In this document: positions 7,943 through 15,809 of the stretch, piece after piece
How positions within the stretch are numbered: position 1 is the stretch's first letter
How the letters are laid out: every line of letters starts with the position of its first letter
Origin: Clostridiales bacterium
GTDB lineage: Bacteria; Bacillota; Clostridia; Lachnospirales; Lachnospiraceae
Direction of reading: 5' to 3'
Length of the DNA stretch: 43,112 bases
NCBI GenBank assembly: GCA_020860565.1
Contig: JAJBUA010000025.1
Span: 1-43,112, forward strand
Translations under genes and position numbers: made by a program
The notes under the pieces: generated by a model
What the model was told of the DNA's origin: nothing
The model's database searches: none
What the model saw: the letters and a program-made list of their open reading frames with translations, nothing else

Positions 7943-9139
7943 TTACCCACGGCTAACCCCAAAGATCTCATCCAGCAGCCGGTGTGCCACTTCCGCCTTT
8001 GACATCTTCGCAAGCTCCGTCACCTTACTGCGGGTGATCAGCGTGACCACATTGGTATCCGTACCGAAACCGGCGCCCTCGGTTCTTAAGTTATTCGCCA
8101 CAATCATATCGATATTTTTATGAAGGAGCTTTGCGCGCGAATTATCCAGCAGATTCTCCGTCTCCATGGAGAATCCGCAGAGGAACTGCCCGTCCCTGCG
8201 GTGTCTGCCCAGCCATGCCAGGATGTCGCTTGTGCGCTCCATCTCCATGCTCAGGTCGCTGTCCTTTTTCTTGATTTTCTCAGCCCCGACATATTTGGGA
8301 CGGTAATCCGCGACCGCGGCCGCCTTGATGACAGCGTCCTGCAGCGGCGCCGCCTGCGTCACTGCCTCATACATATCTGCCGCACTCACGACCGGCACCA
8401 CCTTTACTCCCAGCGGGGCCTGCAGTTCTACCGGTCCGGATACCAGCGTGACCTCCGCTCCGCGTCTGGACGCCGCGCGGGCAATCTCATAGCCCATCTT
8501 GCCGGTCGAATGATTGGTAATATAGCGAACCGGGTCGATCGCCTCCCGCGTCGGGCCGGCTGTCACCAGGATTCTCCTGCCGGCAAGATCCTTTTCATAT
8601 TCGATCTCCTGCAGGATCACATCCAGAAGCTCCGCCGGTTCCGGCATCTTGCCCGCCCCGGTATCCCCGCAGGCCAAGTATCCGCTTGCCGGTTCCACGA
8701 TCTGCATCCCGTAGCGGCGGCAGAGCGCAAGATTATCCTGAGTGATCGGATTTTCATACATCTGCGTATTCATCGCCGGGACCAGGACTTTCGGCTTCTG
8801 ACAGGCCAGAAAGGTCGTCGTCAGCATATCGTCCGCCAGACCGTGTGCCACTTTGGCGATCACATTGGCCGTCGCCGGCGCAATCATAAAAATGTCCGCC
8901 CGCTTTGCCAGCGCCACATGTTCTACCTGAAACTGAAAATTGCGGTCAAAGGTATCGATCAGACATTTATTCCCGGTCAGAGTCTCAAAGGTCGTCGCAG
9001 TGATAAAGTTCTGCGCGTTCGCGGTCATGATGACATTAACGTCCGCCCCCTGTTTTACCAGCATACTGACCAGATTTGGAATCTTATAGGCGGCGATACC
9101 GCCGGTAACGCCGATGACAACCGTTTTTCCCCTTAACAT
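7943..9139 (-). CDS. coaBC: Bifunctional phosphopantothenoylcysteine decarboxylase / phosphopantothenate-cysteine ligase
   Basis: The protein carries out two consecutive steps of coenzyme A synthesis in the cytosol. The N-terminal half (about residues 1-180) is the FMN-dependent CoaC decarboxylase, with VTGGIAAYK at the start, PAMNTQMYENP in the middle and the catalytic cysteine in ACGDTGAGKMPEP. The C-terminal half is the CoaB ligase, with TAGPTREAIDPVRYITNHST and VANNLRTEGAGFG. I chose the ATG at 9139 (398 residues), six bases after GGAGGG; the open frame runs 24 codons further upstream without homology. The gene is divergent from coaX, which acts at the first step of the same pathway. Confidence 0.96.
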   Translation of the reverse strand: MLRGKTVVIGVTGGIAAYKIPNLVSMLVKQGADVNVIMTANAQNFITATTFETLTGNKCLIDTFDRNFQFQVEHVALAKRADIFMIAPATANVIAKVAHGLADDMLTTTFLACQKPKVLVPAMNTQMYENPITQDNLALCRRYGMQIVEPASGYLACGDTGAGKMPEPAELLDVILQEIEYEKDLAGRRILVTAGPTREAIDPVRYITNHSTGKMGYEIARAASRRGAEVTLVSGPVELQAPLGVKVVPVVSAADMYEAVTQAAPLQDAVIKAAAVADYRPKYVGAEKIKKKDSDLSMEMERTSDILAWLGRHRRDGQFLCGFSMETENLLDNSRAKLLHKNIDMIVANNLRTEGAGFGTDTNVVTLITRSKVTELAKMSKAEVAHRLLDEIFGVSRG

Positions 9140-9154
9140 CTTTTTCCCTCCGCA

Positions 9155-9183
9155 TTGTATTTCCAAAAAATCTGTGATAAAAT
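9155..9183 (+). promoter_or_regulatory. Predicted promoter of coaX
   Basis: On the plus strand TTGTAT and TAAAAT are spaced by 17 bases, about 58 bases before the coaX ATG. The site lies in the 102-bp region shared with the divergent coaBC gene, so the two promoters may overlap. Confidence 0.45.
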
Positions 9184-9241
9184 ACATTTTTACAATACTT
9201 AAGCATAACACAAAACCATAGATTTTGAAAGGAGTTCCCCG

Positions 9242-10012
9242 ATGATTTTAGCAATCGATATGGGCAACAGCAATATCGTCCTCGGCGGTATCGATAAAGA
9301 AAAGACCTACTTTGTGGAACGTATCACGACTGACCATGTAAAAACCGCTCTGGAATACGCGATTAATATTAAAAACGTTCTGGAAATCCACAACATTGAC
9401 AAATCAGAAATCGAGGGTGCGATCATGTCGTCTGTGGTGCCTCCGCTCAACGCAACGCTCTCGTCCGCAATCAAAAAAATCTTCGGGTTTCGCCCGAAGT
9501 TAGTCGGTTCCGGCATGAAAACCGGACTGAATATTCTGATGGATAACCCCAAGACCGTGGGAAGCGATATGATTGTCGATGCTGTCGCCGCGATCCGCGA
9601 CTACACCTGTCCGGTCATCGTCATCGATATGGGCACCGCGACCACGCTGTCCGTCATCGACAAGGCCGGTAATTATATCGGCGGCGTCATCCTGCCGGGT
9701 CTGCGTGTCTCTCTGGATTCTCTTTCCAATAAGACTGCACAGCTCCCCTCTATCAGCCTTGACATCCCGGATAAGGTCATCGGTAAAAATACGATCGACT
9801 GCATGCGCAGCGGCATCATGTATGGCAACGCCGGCATGATCGACGGCATCATCACCCGTATGGAAGCGGAGATCGGTTCACCGGCGACTGTCGTCGCCAC
9901 CGGCGGCCTCTCCCGCTTCATCGTCCCGCTCTGCCGTCATTCGATCACCTATGATGATGATCTGCTCCTGAAGGGATTGTGGATCCTGTACGAAAAGAAT
10001 TCAAAGAATTAG
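9242..10012 (+). CDS. coaX: Type III pantothenate kinase
   Basis: CoaX phosphorylates pantothenate, the first committed step of coenzyme A synthesis. It differs from type I and II kinases in its ASKHA fold and its need for a monovalent cation. The 256-residue product has the phosphate-binding start LAIDMGNSNIVLGG, the VIDMGTATTLSVID motif with the catalytic-region Asp, a GGVILPG turn, and VATGGLS near the end. An AAAGGAG site lies seven bases before the ATG. It is the only plus-strand gene recognised here. A strong bidirectional terminator follows 36 bases after the stop. Confidence 0.96.
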   Translation: MILAIDMGNSNIVLGGIDKEKTYFVERITTDHVKTALEYAINIKNVLEIHNIDKSEIEGAIMSSVVPPLNATLSSAIKKIFGFRPKLVGSGMKTGLNILMDNPKTVGSDMIVDAVAAIRDYTCPVIVIDMGTATTLSVIDKAGNYIGGVILPGLRVSLDSLSNKTAQLPSISLDIPDKVIGKNTIDCMRSGIMYGNAGMIDGIITRMEAEIGSPATVVATGGLSRFIVPLCRHSITYDDDLLLKGLWILYEKNSKN

Positions 10013-10047
10013 TTCCTTACATTTCCATATCAGCCCATGCGATAAAA

Positions 10048-10082
10048 GAGCAGGAAGGATACTCAAAGAATCCTTCCTGCTC
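10048..10082. terminator. Bidirectional terminator between coaX and rnfB
   Basis: Arms GAGCAGGAAGGAT and ATCCTTCCTGCTC form a perfect 13-bp stem with a 9-base loop. The minus-strand side runs into TTTTATC, and the plus-strand side into AAATTTTAC. It serves the convergent ends of coaX and of the rnf operon. Confidence 0.85.
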
Positions 10083-10156
10083 AAATTTTACAGCTTTGAT
10101 TGTCAGAACTAACGGTTATACACCGCTGCTTTCAAGCACTATCGCAAAGCCAACAA

Positions 10157-10942
10157 TTACAGGATAACCTGTTTCGGACATGCCTTTGCGCACTTGCCGC
10201 AGTTCTTACACTTGGTATAATCGATCTGCGGGATATTGCCGTTCATATGGATCGCGTCAAACGGGCACTCCTTCACACACTTGGTGCAGGCGATACATCC
10301 GTTGTCGCACTTATCCATAACCGCTTTGCCTTTATCCTGAGACGAGCACTGTACCAGATGTTTCATCTTGTACGGTACCAGTTCAATCAGATGGTTCGGA
10401 CACGCTGCCACGCACTTGCCGCAGGCTACGCACTTCTCTTTGTCGACAACGGCGACGCCGTCAATCACATGGATTGCGTCAAACTGGCAAGCCTTCACGC
10501 AGCTGCCATATCCCATACATCCATAGGTGCAGGCTTTCTCACCGGCACCCGGTACGACCGCCACCTTACTACAATCATCGATACCGAAGTAATTGTACTG
10601 GACGCGCGTCTTATCACACGTTCCACTGCACTTGACAAAGGCAACCTTCTTATCCGCAGAACCGCCCTCGACGCCCATGATCGCACCGATCTTAGCACCG
10701 ACCGCAGCACCGCCGACCGGGCAGGCATTGACCGGAGCCTCGCCCTTCGCAATCGCTTCCGCAAGGCCGTCACAACCCGGATATCCGCAGCCGCCGCAGT
10801 TGTTGCCCGGCAGCTCGCCACGGATCTTCACTACTTTTTCATCTACTTCTACTTTAAACTTTTCACTGGCTACTCCCAACAGCAAACCGATAATAATACC
10901 GATGATACCGATGACCGCAGCCGCATAAAGCAAACCTGTCAT
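10157..10942 (-). CDS. rnfB: Rnf complex ferredoxin subunit RnfB
   Basis: RnfB takes electrons from reduced ferredoxin and passes them into the membrane Rnf complex. The 261-residue product begins with one membrane helix (about residues 4-25). A four-iron-four-sulfur domain follows (NCGGCGYPGCDG with a further Cys at NACPVG). The C-terminal half is ferredoxin-like, with four Cys groups: a CTYGCMGYGSC motif, CVACGKCVAACP, CIACTKCVKECP and CKNCGKCAKACP. The multi-cluster form is typical of clostridial RnfB. GGGAGGAG lies five bases before the ATG. It is the last gene of the operon, 16 bases after rnfA. Confidence 0.96.
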   Translation of the reverse strand: MTGLLYAAAVIGIIGIIIGLLLGVASEKFKVEVDEKVVKIRGELPGNNCGGCGYPGCDGLAEAIAKGEAPVNACPVGGAAVGAKIGAIMGVEGGSADKKVAFVKCSGTCDKTRVQYNYFGIDDCSKVAVVPGAGEKACTYGCMGYGSCVKACQFDAIHVIDGVAVVDKEKCVACGKCVAACPNHLIELVPYKMKHLVQCSSQDKGKAVMDKCDNGCIACTKCVKECPFDAIHMNGNIPQIDYTKCKNCGKCAKACPKQVIL

Positions 10943-10958
10943 AATGTCTCCTCCCCTA

Positions 10959-11534
10959 TTAAATCAGACCAGAGAAGCCCATGAATGCGATAGCCATCAG
11001 ACCAGAGGTGATCAGTACGATCGGAGAACCCTGGAAATTGAATGGGATATCGTTGTCTTCAATGCTCTCACGGATGCTGGCCAGCAGCACGATAGCGACT
11101 GTAAAACCAACAGCGGTACCGATACCATTGGCTACGCTGAAAATAAAATTGTAGCCCTTGGATACGTTGGTCAGTGCAGAACCAAGTACCGCGCAGTTTG
11201 TGGTAATCAACGGAAGGAATACACCCAGCGCCTGATACAGGGACGGAACGTTCTTCTTTAAGAACATCTCAACCAGCTGTACCAGCGCGGCGATAACCAG
11301 GATAAAAGCGATCGTCTGCAGGTATTCCAGTCCCAGCGGAACAAGTACAAAAGTATACACAAGGTTCGTAGCGATACTGGCCAGTGTAATAACAAAGATA
11401 ACCGCCGCGCCCATACCGAGGGAGGTATCTACCTTTTTCGATACGCCCAGGAACGGACACAGACCCTGGAACTGGCTCAGGATGATGTTGTTAACCAGAG
11501 CAGAACCAATAATTACTAAAATTAATTCTTTCAT
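10959..11534 (-). CDS. rnfA: Rnf complex membrane subunit RnfA
   Basis: RnfA is an integral membrane subunit that pairs with RnfE. In the related Nqr complex the homologous pair holds an intramembrane iron-sulfur centre. The 191-residue product shows about six hydrophobic helices, with the family motif NNIILSQFQGLCPFLGVS near the N-terminus (one of the conserved half-membrane Cys residues) and a second Cys in LITTNCAVLGSAL. The RBS GGAGGGG precedes the ATG by seven bases, and 14 bases separate it from rnfE. Nothing is unusual. Confidence 0.96.
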   Translation of the reverse strand: MKELILVIIGSALVNNIILSQFQGLCPFLGVSKKVDTSLGMGAAVIFVITLASIATNLVYTFVLVPLGLEYLQTIAFILVIAALVQLVEMFLKKNVPSLYQALGVFLPLITTNCAVLGSALTNVSKGYNFIFSVANGIGTAVGFTVAIVLLASIRESIEDNDIPFNFQGSPIVLITSGLMAIAFMGFSGLI

Positions 11535-11548
11535 CTATCCGGCCCCTC

Positions 11549-12382
11549 CTATTCTGCGTCTTTCTCAGCCGCTGCCTGCGCAGCCGCTTCTTCAGCAGCC
11601 TTCTTTGCCGCCATCTCTGCCTTCTTTGCTGCAGCTGCCGCAGCAGCAGCCTTCTTCGCCTCTGCCGCCTTCGCAAGCTCAACCTGACGCACCTCTTCCA
11701 GAGCGACATGGTTTGCGGAGCACGCCGCGCCGGAACAACTCATGCAGTTGCCGCCGCAGGCAAGGCTGGACTGAGGTACGGAACCGTTCGTTGCCGACGG
11801 CATCTTGAACTTATTCTGCAGGGCAGTCAGTATCGACAATACGAAGAATGCGCCGGGAGCCAGACCGATCAGGGTGATATGATAATCTTCCGGAATAAAT
11901 TCAAATCCGAAGAACGCGCCCTGTGCCAGCAGTTCGCGGACAATCGCGATACAGGTGATACCGACGGTAAAGCCGAGACCCATACCGATGCCGTCAAACG
12001 CGGACTCCAGCGGACCATTCTTAGCCGCATAGGACTCTGCACGGCCCATGATGATACAGTTAACTACGATCAGCGGGATATAGATACCCAGCGCGGAGTA
12101 CAGGCTCGGAATATAAGCCTGCAGCACCAGCTGCACGATCGTAACCAGAGACGCGATAACTACAATATACGCAGGGATACGCACTCTGTCCGGAATAATA
12201 TTTCTCAGAAGAGAAATCAGCAGGTTCGAAAATACCAGAACCGCGGTTGTTGAGAGACCCATGCCGATTGCGTTGGTCGCGGTCGTCGTAACCGCCAGCG
12301 TCGGACACATACCCAGCATCAGGACGAAGGTCGGGTTCTCTTTGATAATACCATTATAAATACGCTCTACACATTTACTCAT
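11549..12382 (-). CDS. rnfE: Rnf complex membrane subunit RnfE with a Cys-rich and Ala-rich C-terminal tail
   Basis: Residues 1-195 are a normal RnfE, homologous to RnfA, with six predicted helices and conserved Cys residues in MLGMCPTLAVTT and VVNCIIMGRAES. RnfE usually ends near residue 200. Here about 80 extra residues follow: first a Cys cluster (C209, C213, C216, C221; spacing CX3CX2CX4C), then an almost pure Ala/Lys/Glu helix from about 230 to 277. I chose the ATG at 12382, ten bases after GGAGGT; an in-frame GTG four codons earlier lies inside that RBS. The tail might bind a metal or cluster, or dock RnfB or RnfC; this is inference. Confidence 0.93.
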   Translation of the reverse strand: MSKCVERIYNGIIKENPTFVLMLGMCPTLAVTTTATNAIGMGLSTTAVLVFSNLLISLLRNIIPDRVRIPAYIVVIASLVTIVQLVLQAYIPSLYSALGIYIPLIVVNCIIMGRAESYAAKNGPLESAFDGIGMGLGFTVGITCIAIVRELLAQGAFFGFEFIPEDYHITLIGLAPGAFFVLSILTALQNKFKMPSATNGSVPQSSLACGGNCMSCSGAACSANHVALEEVRQVELAKAAEAKKAAAAAAAAKKAEMAAKKAAEEAAAQAAAEKDAE

Positions 12383-12397
12383 GACTGATCCCACCTC

Positions 12398-13009
12398 CTA
12401 CTGTGCCAGGCAGTTATTGACAAAATAAACTGCACTGTTTACTGCGTTGGTAACTGCTCTCGACGTGATGGTCGCGCCGCTCAGAGCGTTGATCTGGTCA
12501 TCCGATGTAGCCCCGTCCTTGGTCACGGAAAATTCCGTCACATTCTTGCCGGCATACTGAGACTTAAACTCCGGTTTGTCAGCGTTCATACCAAGGCCGG
12601 CGGTCTCAGCCAGCGTCAGGAATTCGATTCCGTTGACTGTGCCGTCCGACAGGATACCCACCGATACGGTAACCGCACCGCCGAATCCGTCGTTGGAAGT
12701 TGCGGTAACCACATGGCCGATCTCGTTTCCGGATGCGTCCTGAGCCGTAACTGCCTCATCAACGGTAACATTGCCATAAGAAAGACCGGCAAGAGCTTCA
12801 TTTGCTGTCGTCAGCAGGGAAGCGTCGATATCCTCCGCAAAGTCCGCAGCATCCGGCAATACCGCACGGTAAGCTTCATTCTTTGCTGCCAGGTTTTCAG
12901 CGTCAATCGGGTCTTTTGTCACACTGTAAACGCCGCCCAGACATGCGCCCGCCACCAGCGTAATCGCAAACAGGATCATGGCGTCCTTTACAAATCCACC
13001 TTTACTCAT
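12398..13009 (-). CDS. rnfG: Rnf complex flavoprotein RnfG
   Basis: RnfG is anchored by one N-terminal helix (about residues 8-28) and carries a covalently bound FMN on the outer side of the membrane. The 203-residue product ends with the flavinylation motif NALSGATITS at residues 174-183, where a Thr receives FMN through the ApbE transferase. No ApbE gene is in this window. The ATG overlaps the rnfD stop by four bases (ATGA), which suggests translational coupling. Length and motif are normal. Confidence 0.95.
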   Translation of the reverse strand: MSKGGFVKDAMILFAITLVAGACLGGVYSVTKDPIDAENLAAKNEAYRAVLPDAADFAEDIDASLLTTANEALAGLSYGNVTVDEAVTAQDASGNEIGHVVTATSNDGFGGAVTVSVGILSDGTVNGIEFLTLAETAGLGMNADKPEFKSQYAGKNVTEFSVTKDGATSDDQINALSGATITSRAVTNAVNSAVYFVNNCLAQ

Positions 13010-13932
13010 GCTTTTTTGCCCTCCCTTCCAAATGCCTTCGGCAGGGTATATTTTTCAATCAGCGGAACAAGCATGTTGCCGATGATGATCGCATAGGATA
13101 CTCCCTCTGCGGAACCGCCGAAAATACGGAACAAGCCTGTCAGAATACCGAGCAGAACGCCGAATACGATCTGTCCGTTCGGGGTAATCGGGCTGGTAAC
13201 ATAGTCCGTCGCCATAAAGAACGCACCAAAGATCAGACCGCCGCCGCAGATATGCGCCAGCACATAGGTCAGATCCTGCTGTCCGAAAAGGAACGCAAAT
13301 ATCGCAACTGTCACAATATATGTAACCGGGATGCGGAGAGTAATCACTTTCTTATAAACCATATAAGCCGCACCGATCAACAGCGCAATCACGGAAACCT
13401 CTCCGATCGTGCCGGGAATACGGCCGATAAACATAGCCATAACATCAACACTCTCGCCGGCTTTCAGCTGTGCGAGCGGGGTTGCTCCCGTCCAGCCGTC
13501 CATCGTGAAGGAAGACATCTTGCCCGCAAAGGACAGCAGCAGGAAACACCGTCCGGCCAATGCCGGGTTCATAAAGTTCTGTCCCAGACCGCCGTAAATC
13601 TGTTTGACGATCACAATGGCAAATACGCCGCCCAGTACCGGGATCCACAGCGGGATATCCCACGGCATATTCAGCGCAAGGATCATACCGGTAACTACCG
13701 CGCTCATGTCGGTAATGGTAATCGGCTTCTTTAAAATCTTCTCATAGACATACTCACTGACCACGCAGCCCAGCACCGTCGCAATCACAACCAGCAGCGC
13801 ATGCACTCCGAACTGGAATACGCCGAAAGCCGTCGCCGGAAGCATGGCGATGCATACGTCTGTCATAATGCTCTGCGTACTGTCTTTGCTCCGCACGTGC
13901 GGGGACGCTGATACATTAAATAATTTTCCCAT
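13006..13932 (-). CDS. rnfD: Rnf complex membrane subunit RnfD
   Basis: RnfD is a polytopic subunit with a covalent FMN and is part of the ion-translocating route. The 308-residue product contains the motif WTGATPLAQLK (about residues 147-157), where the Thr of GAT carries FMN, plus GGLGQNFMNPALAGR and a C-terminal TDYVTSPITPNGQ with IFGGSAEGVSYAIIIGN. Its ATG shares one base with the rnfC stop (TAATG) and its stop overlaps rnfG, so C, D and G are tightly coupled. RnfD and NqrB look alike, but the operon order identifies Rnf. Confidence 0.96.
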   Translation of the reverse strand: MGKLFNVSASPHVRSKDSTQSIMTDVCIAMLPATAFGVFQFGVHALLVVIATVLGCVVSEYVYEKILKKPITITDMSAVVTGMILALNMPWDIPLWIPVLGGVFAIVIVKQIYGGLGQNFMNPALAGRCFLLLSFAGKMSSFTMDGWTGATPLAQLKAGESVDVMAMFIGRIPGTIGEVSVIALLIGAAYMVYKKVITLRIPVTYIVTVAIFAFLFGQQDLTYVLAHICGGGLIFGAFFMATDYVTSPITPNGQIVFGVLLGILTGLFRIFGGSAEGVSYAIIIGNMLVPLIEKYTLPKAFGREGKKA

Positions 13933-15296
13933 TATTTCTTCTGCCCTCCCTGTGCCTGTGCCGCCATCGCTTTCGCTCTGCGATTTGCGGCAACTGTCTT
14001 TCTCATTTCCTTAAATGCCTGAGTCAGAGGACGTTTTGCCGGACAGATAAAGGTACAGCTGCCGCATTCCATGCATTCCATACCATTTAATGCCTCAAAC
14101 GCATCGCAGTCTCCCTTTAACGCCGCCGCCATCATCTTCACCGGAACAATATGGCTCGGGCATGCGCTTACGCACTTGCCGCAGCGGATACACGGAGTCT
14201 CAGGATTTGCCGCGACCTCATCCTTCTTAAAACATAAAAGTGCAGAATTTGTCTTTGTAATCGGGATCGACAGATCAAAGAGAGCCATACCCATCATCGG
14301 GCCGCCCGCGATAATCTTCTCCGGATCCGTCTCAAAACCGCCGTTCGCGTCGACAACCTCCTGGAAGCTCATGCCGATCTTCACCTCATAGTTCTGAGGA
14401 GACTTCACAGCGTCGCCGGTCAGCGTGAATACACGCCGCATCAGAGGTGTGCTCTTCGCAACAGCATTGTAAATCGAGATCACTGTATCTACGTTATCTA
14501 CGATACAGCCGGCGTCTGCCGGAAGCATGGAGGAATTTACCTTTCTCCCGGTCGTCGCGTAGATCAGAGAACGCTCACCGCCCTGCGGATACTTGGTCAG
14601 CAGCTCGCAGACCTCGATACGGGGCTCGTTTGCCACCAGCTCGCGGATCTTCTTGATCGCCTCCGGTTTGTTGTTCTCGATTCCGATAATACCCTTTGCC
14701 TTATCAAACAGCTGAAGAATGATCTTTAAGCCGCCGACCAGTCTCTCCGGCTGATCGATCATCAGGCGGTAATCGGAAGTCAGATATGGTTCGCACTCTG
14801 CTCCGTTGACCAGAATGTACTCAATCGCATTCGGATCCTTCGGAGACAGCTTTACATGTGTGGGGAATCCCGCACCGCCCAGACCCACGATGCCGGCCTC
14901 CTTGATGATTGAAAGGATCTCTTCCTTGGACAGAGCAGCCGGATCACGGTCTGCACCCAGACCTTCGACAGGCGTATACTCGCCATCATTCTCAATGATG
15001 ACGGAATTCGACATGCCGCCGCTGGCAACTCTTCTTGGTTCGATCGCTTTCACAGTACCTGATACGGAGCTGATGATGTTTGCTGAAACAAATCCGCCCG
15101 CTTCGCCAATCTTCTGGCCCATGAGGACATGATCGCCCTTCTTGACCACAGGGTTCGCCGGCGCGCCGATGTGCTGTGACATCGGAAACGCGAGAGTCCC
15201 TTTCTCTTTCGGCATCAGGACCTGTACAGGCTTGTTCTCGGACAGTTCTTTTCCTTCAAATGGATGAACGCCGCCAATAAATGTAGCCAATCCCAT
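13932..15296 (-). CDS. rnfC: Rnf complex NADH-binding subunit RnfC
   Basis: RnfC is the peripheral cytosolic subunit that binds FMN and NAD and exchanges electrons with NAD. The 454-residue product has an N-terminal barrel-sandwich segment, a nucleotide-binding part with GLGGAGFPTHVKL and NGAECEPYLTSDYRLM, an SLBB-like region, and two C-terminal four-iron-four-sulfur motifs, CIRCGKCVSACP and CMECGSCTFICPAKRP. The ATG at 15296 lies nine bases after AAGAGGG. It is the first gene of the operon and is preceded by a leader with two promoters and inverted repeats. Confidence 0.96.
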   Translation of the reverse strand: MGLATFIGGVHPFEGKELSENKPVQVLMPKEKGTLAFPMSQHIGAPANPVVKKGDHVLMGQKIGEAGGFVSANIISSVSGTVKAIEPRRVASGGMSNSVIIENDGEYTPVEGLGADRDPAALSKEEILSIIKEAGIVGLGGAGFPTHVKLSPKDPNAIEYILVNGAECEPYLTSDYRLMIDQPERLVGGLKIILQLFDKAKGIIGIENNKPEAIKKIRELVANEPRIEVCELLTKYPQGGERSLIYATTGRKVNSSMLPADAGCIVDNVDTVISIYNAVAKSTPLMRRVFTLTGDAVKSPQNYEVKIGMSFQEVVDANGGFETDPEKIIAGGPMMGMALFDLSIPITKTNSALLCFKKDEVAANPETPCIRCGKCVSACPSHIVPVKMMAAALKGDCDAFEALNGMECMECGSCTFICPAKRPLTQAFKEMRKTVAANRRAKAMAAQAQGGQKK

Positions 15297-15328
15297 CTAC
15301 CTTTACCCTCTTTCTATACATTTTCTTG

Positions 15329-15352
15329 GGGACAAAATTCGTCTTTTGTCCC
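15329..15352 (-). promoter_or_regulatory. Inverted repeat IR2 in the rnf leader
   Basis: The arms GGGACAAAA and TTTTGTCCC (9 bp, perfect) are separated by six bases. The site begins 12 bases downstream of the -10 box of the proximal rnf promoter. It could be an operator or, in the RNA, a hairpin near the 5' end of the transcript. Confidence 0.6.
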
Positions 15353-15364
15353 GTATACCATTGT

Positions 15365-15393
15365 AGTATAACACACTTGAAAACGGGTTACAA
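15365..15393 (-). promoter_or_regulatory. Proximal predicted rnf promoter
   Basis: TTGTAA and TATACT on the minus strand are separated by 17 bases. The -10 box ends 68 bases before the rnfC ATG. Confidence 0.65.
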
Positions 15394-15420
15394 TTATAAT
15401 TTTATCGAAAAGATGTATTA

Positions 15421-15460
15421 AAATCGGGACATTGTTCAAAAACAATATCCCTTTCGATTT
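15421..15460 (-). promoter_or_regulatory. Inverted repeat IR1 (26 bp) within a longer imperfect hairpin in the rnf leader
   Basis: The core arms GGGACATTGTT and AACAATATCCC (15426-15451) pair with one mismatch around a 4-base centre; outer AAATCG and CGATTT extend the hairpin. On the minus strand it begins about ten bases after the -10 box of the distal promoter and is followed by TTTTAATAC. It resembles IR2 in its GGGA...TCCC ends. It could be an operator or an early attenuator hairpin. Confidence 0.55.
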
Positions 15461-15461
15461 G

Positions 15462-15490
15462 ATTATAGGCAAAAATTACAAGGTGAGCAA
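15462..15490 (-). promoter_or_regulatory. Distal predicted rnf promoter
   Basis: TTGCTC and a perfect TATAAT are separated by 17 bases on the minus strand. Transcripts from here would cross IR1, the proximal promoter and IR2 before rnfC. Confidence 0.6.
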
Positions 15491-15755
15491 AAGATTTCCA
15501 CACCGGGAATAAAAGAAACAGTTGCAAAATCTGCGATTTCGTTTTACAATAGAATCCACCGGAGCGGTATAACCATCCCGGTCAAACAAAAAACGCTGAA
15601 AAGAGTTCGATTCCAGGCAAATGTCCCGGACAACAATCAATCTGAAATTCCGTTAAAAGCATTACACTCTATCACAAAACCCGTCTGAGACAGGCGTGAG
15701 GAAAAGAACCATTTTCAAAAAAACCTTAATAAAATAGGGTTGCAACCAAAAAAGG
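15491..15755. other. Gene-free spacer upstream of the rnf promoters
   Basis: No open frame with a ribosome binding site is visible. The stretch is AT-rich and contains one short palindrome, TGTCCCGGACA at 15622-15632, whose TGTCC/GGACA half-sites resemble those of IR1 and IR2. A GTTCGATTCC run near 15606-15614 resembles a tRNA T-arm, but the flanks do not pair. I see no other structure. Confidence 0.4.
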
Positions 15756-15787
15756 ATCACCCCGTGGATGCAAACGCGGGGTGATCT
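15756..15787. terminator. Terminator downstream of the small membrane protein gene
   Basis: Arms GATCACCCCG and CGGGGTGATC form a perfect 10-bp stem, extended by an A-run opposite TTTTTT. On the minus strand, CCTTTTTT follows the hairpin, 23 bases past the stop of the gene at 15810-16346. The plus side also has six T residues, so it can work both ways. Confidence 0.85.
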
Positions 15788-15809
15788 TTTTTACCGATCA
15801 TCATCAAAA

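Noticed and set aside
12382-12394. Upstream GTG start of rnfE
   Set aside because: The GTG lies inside the GGAGGT ribosome binding site of the downstream ATG.
15421-15460. Rex operator in the rnf leader
   Set aside because: The ATTGTT/AACAAT arms resemble Rex half-sites, but the spacing (4 bases) and flanking bases differ from the TTGTTAA-N4-TTAACAA consensus.
15600-15625. GTTCGATTCC run resembling a tRNA T-arm
   Set aside because: The flanking bases do not pair into a T-stem, and no acceptor or anticodon arms can be found around it.
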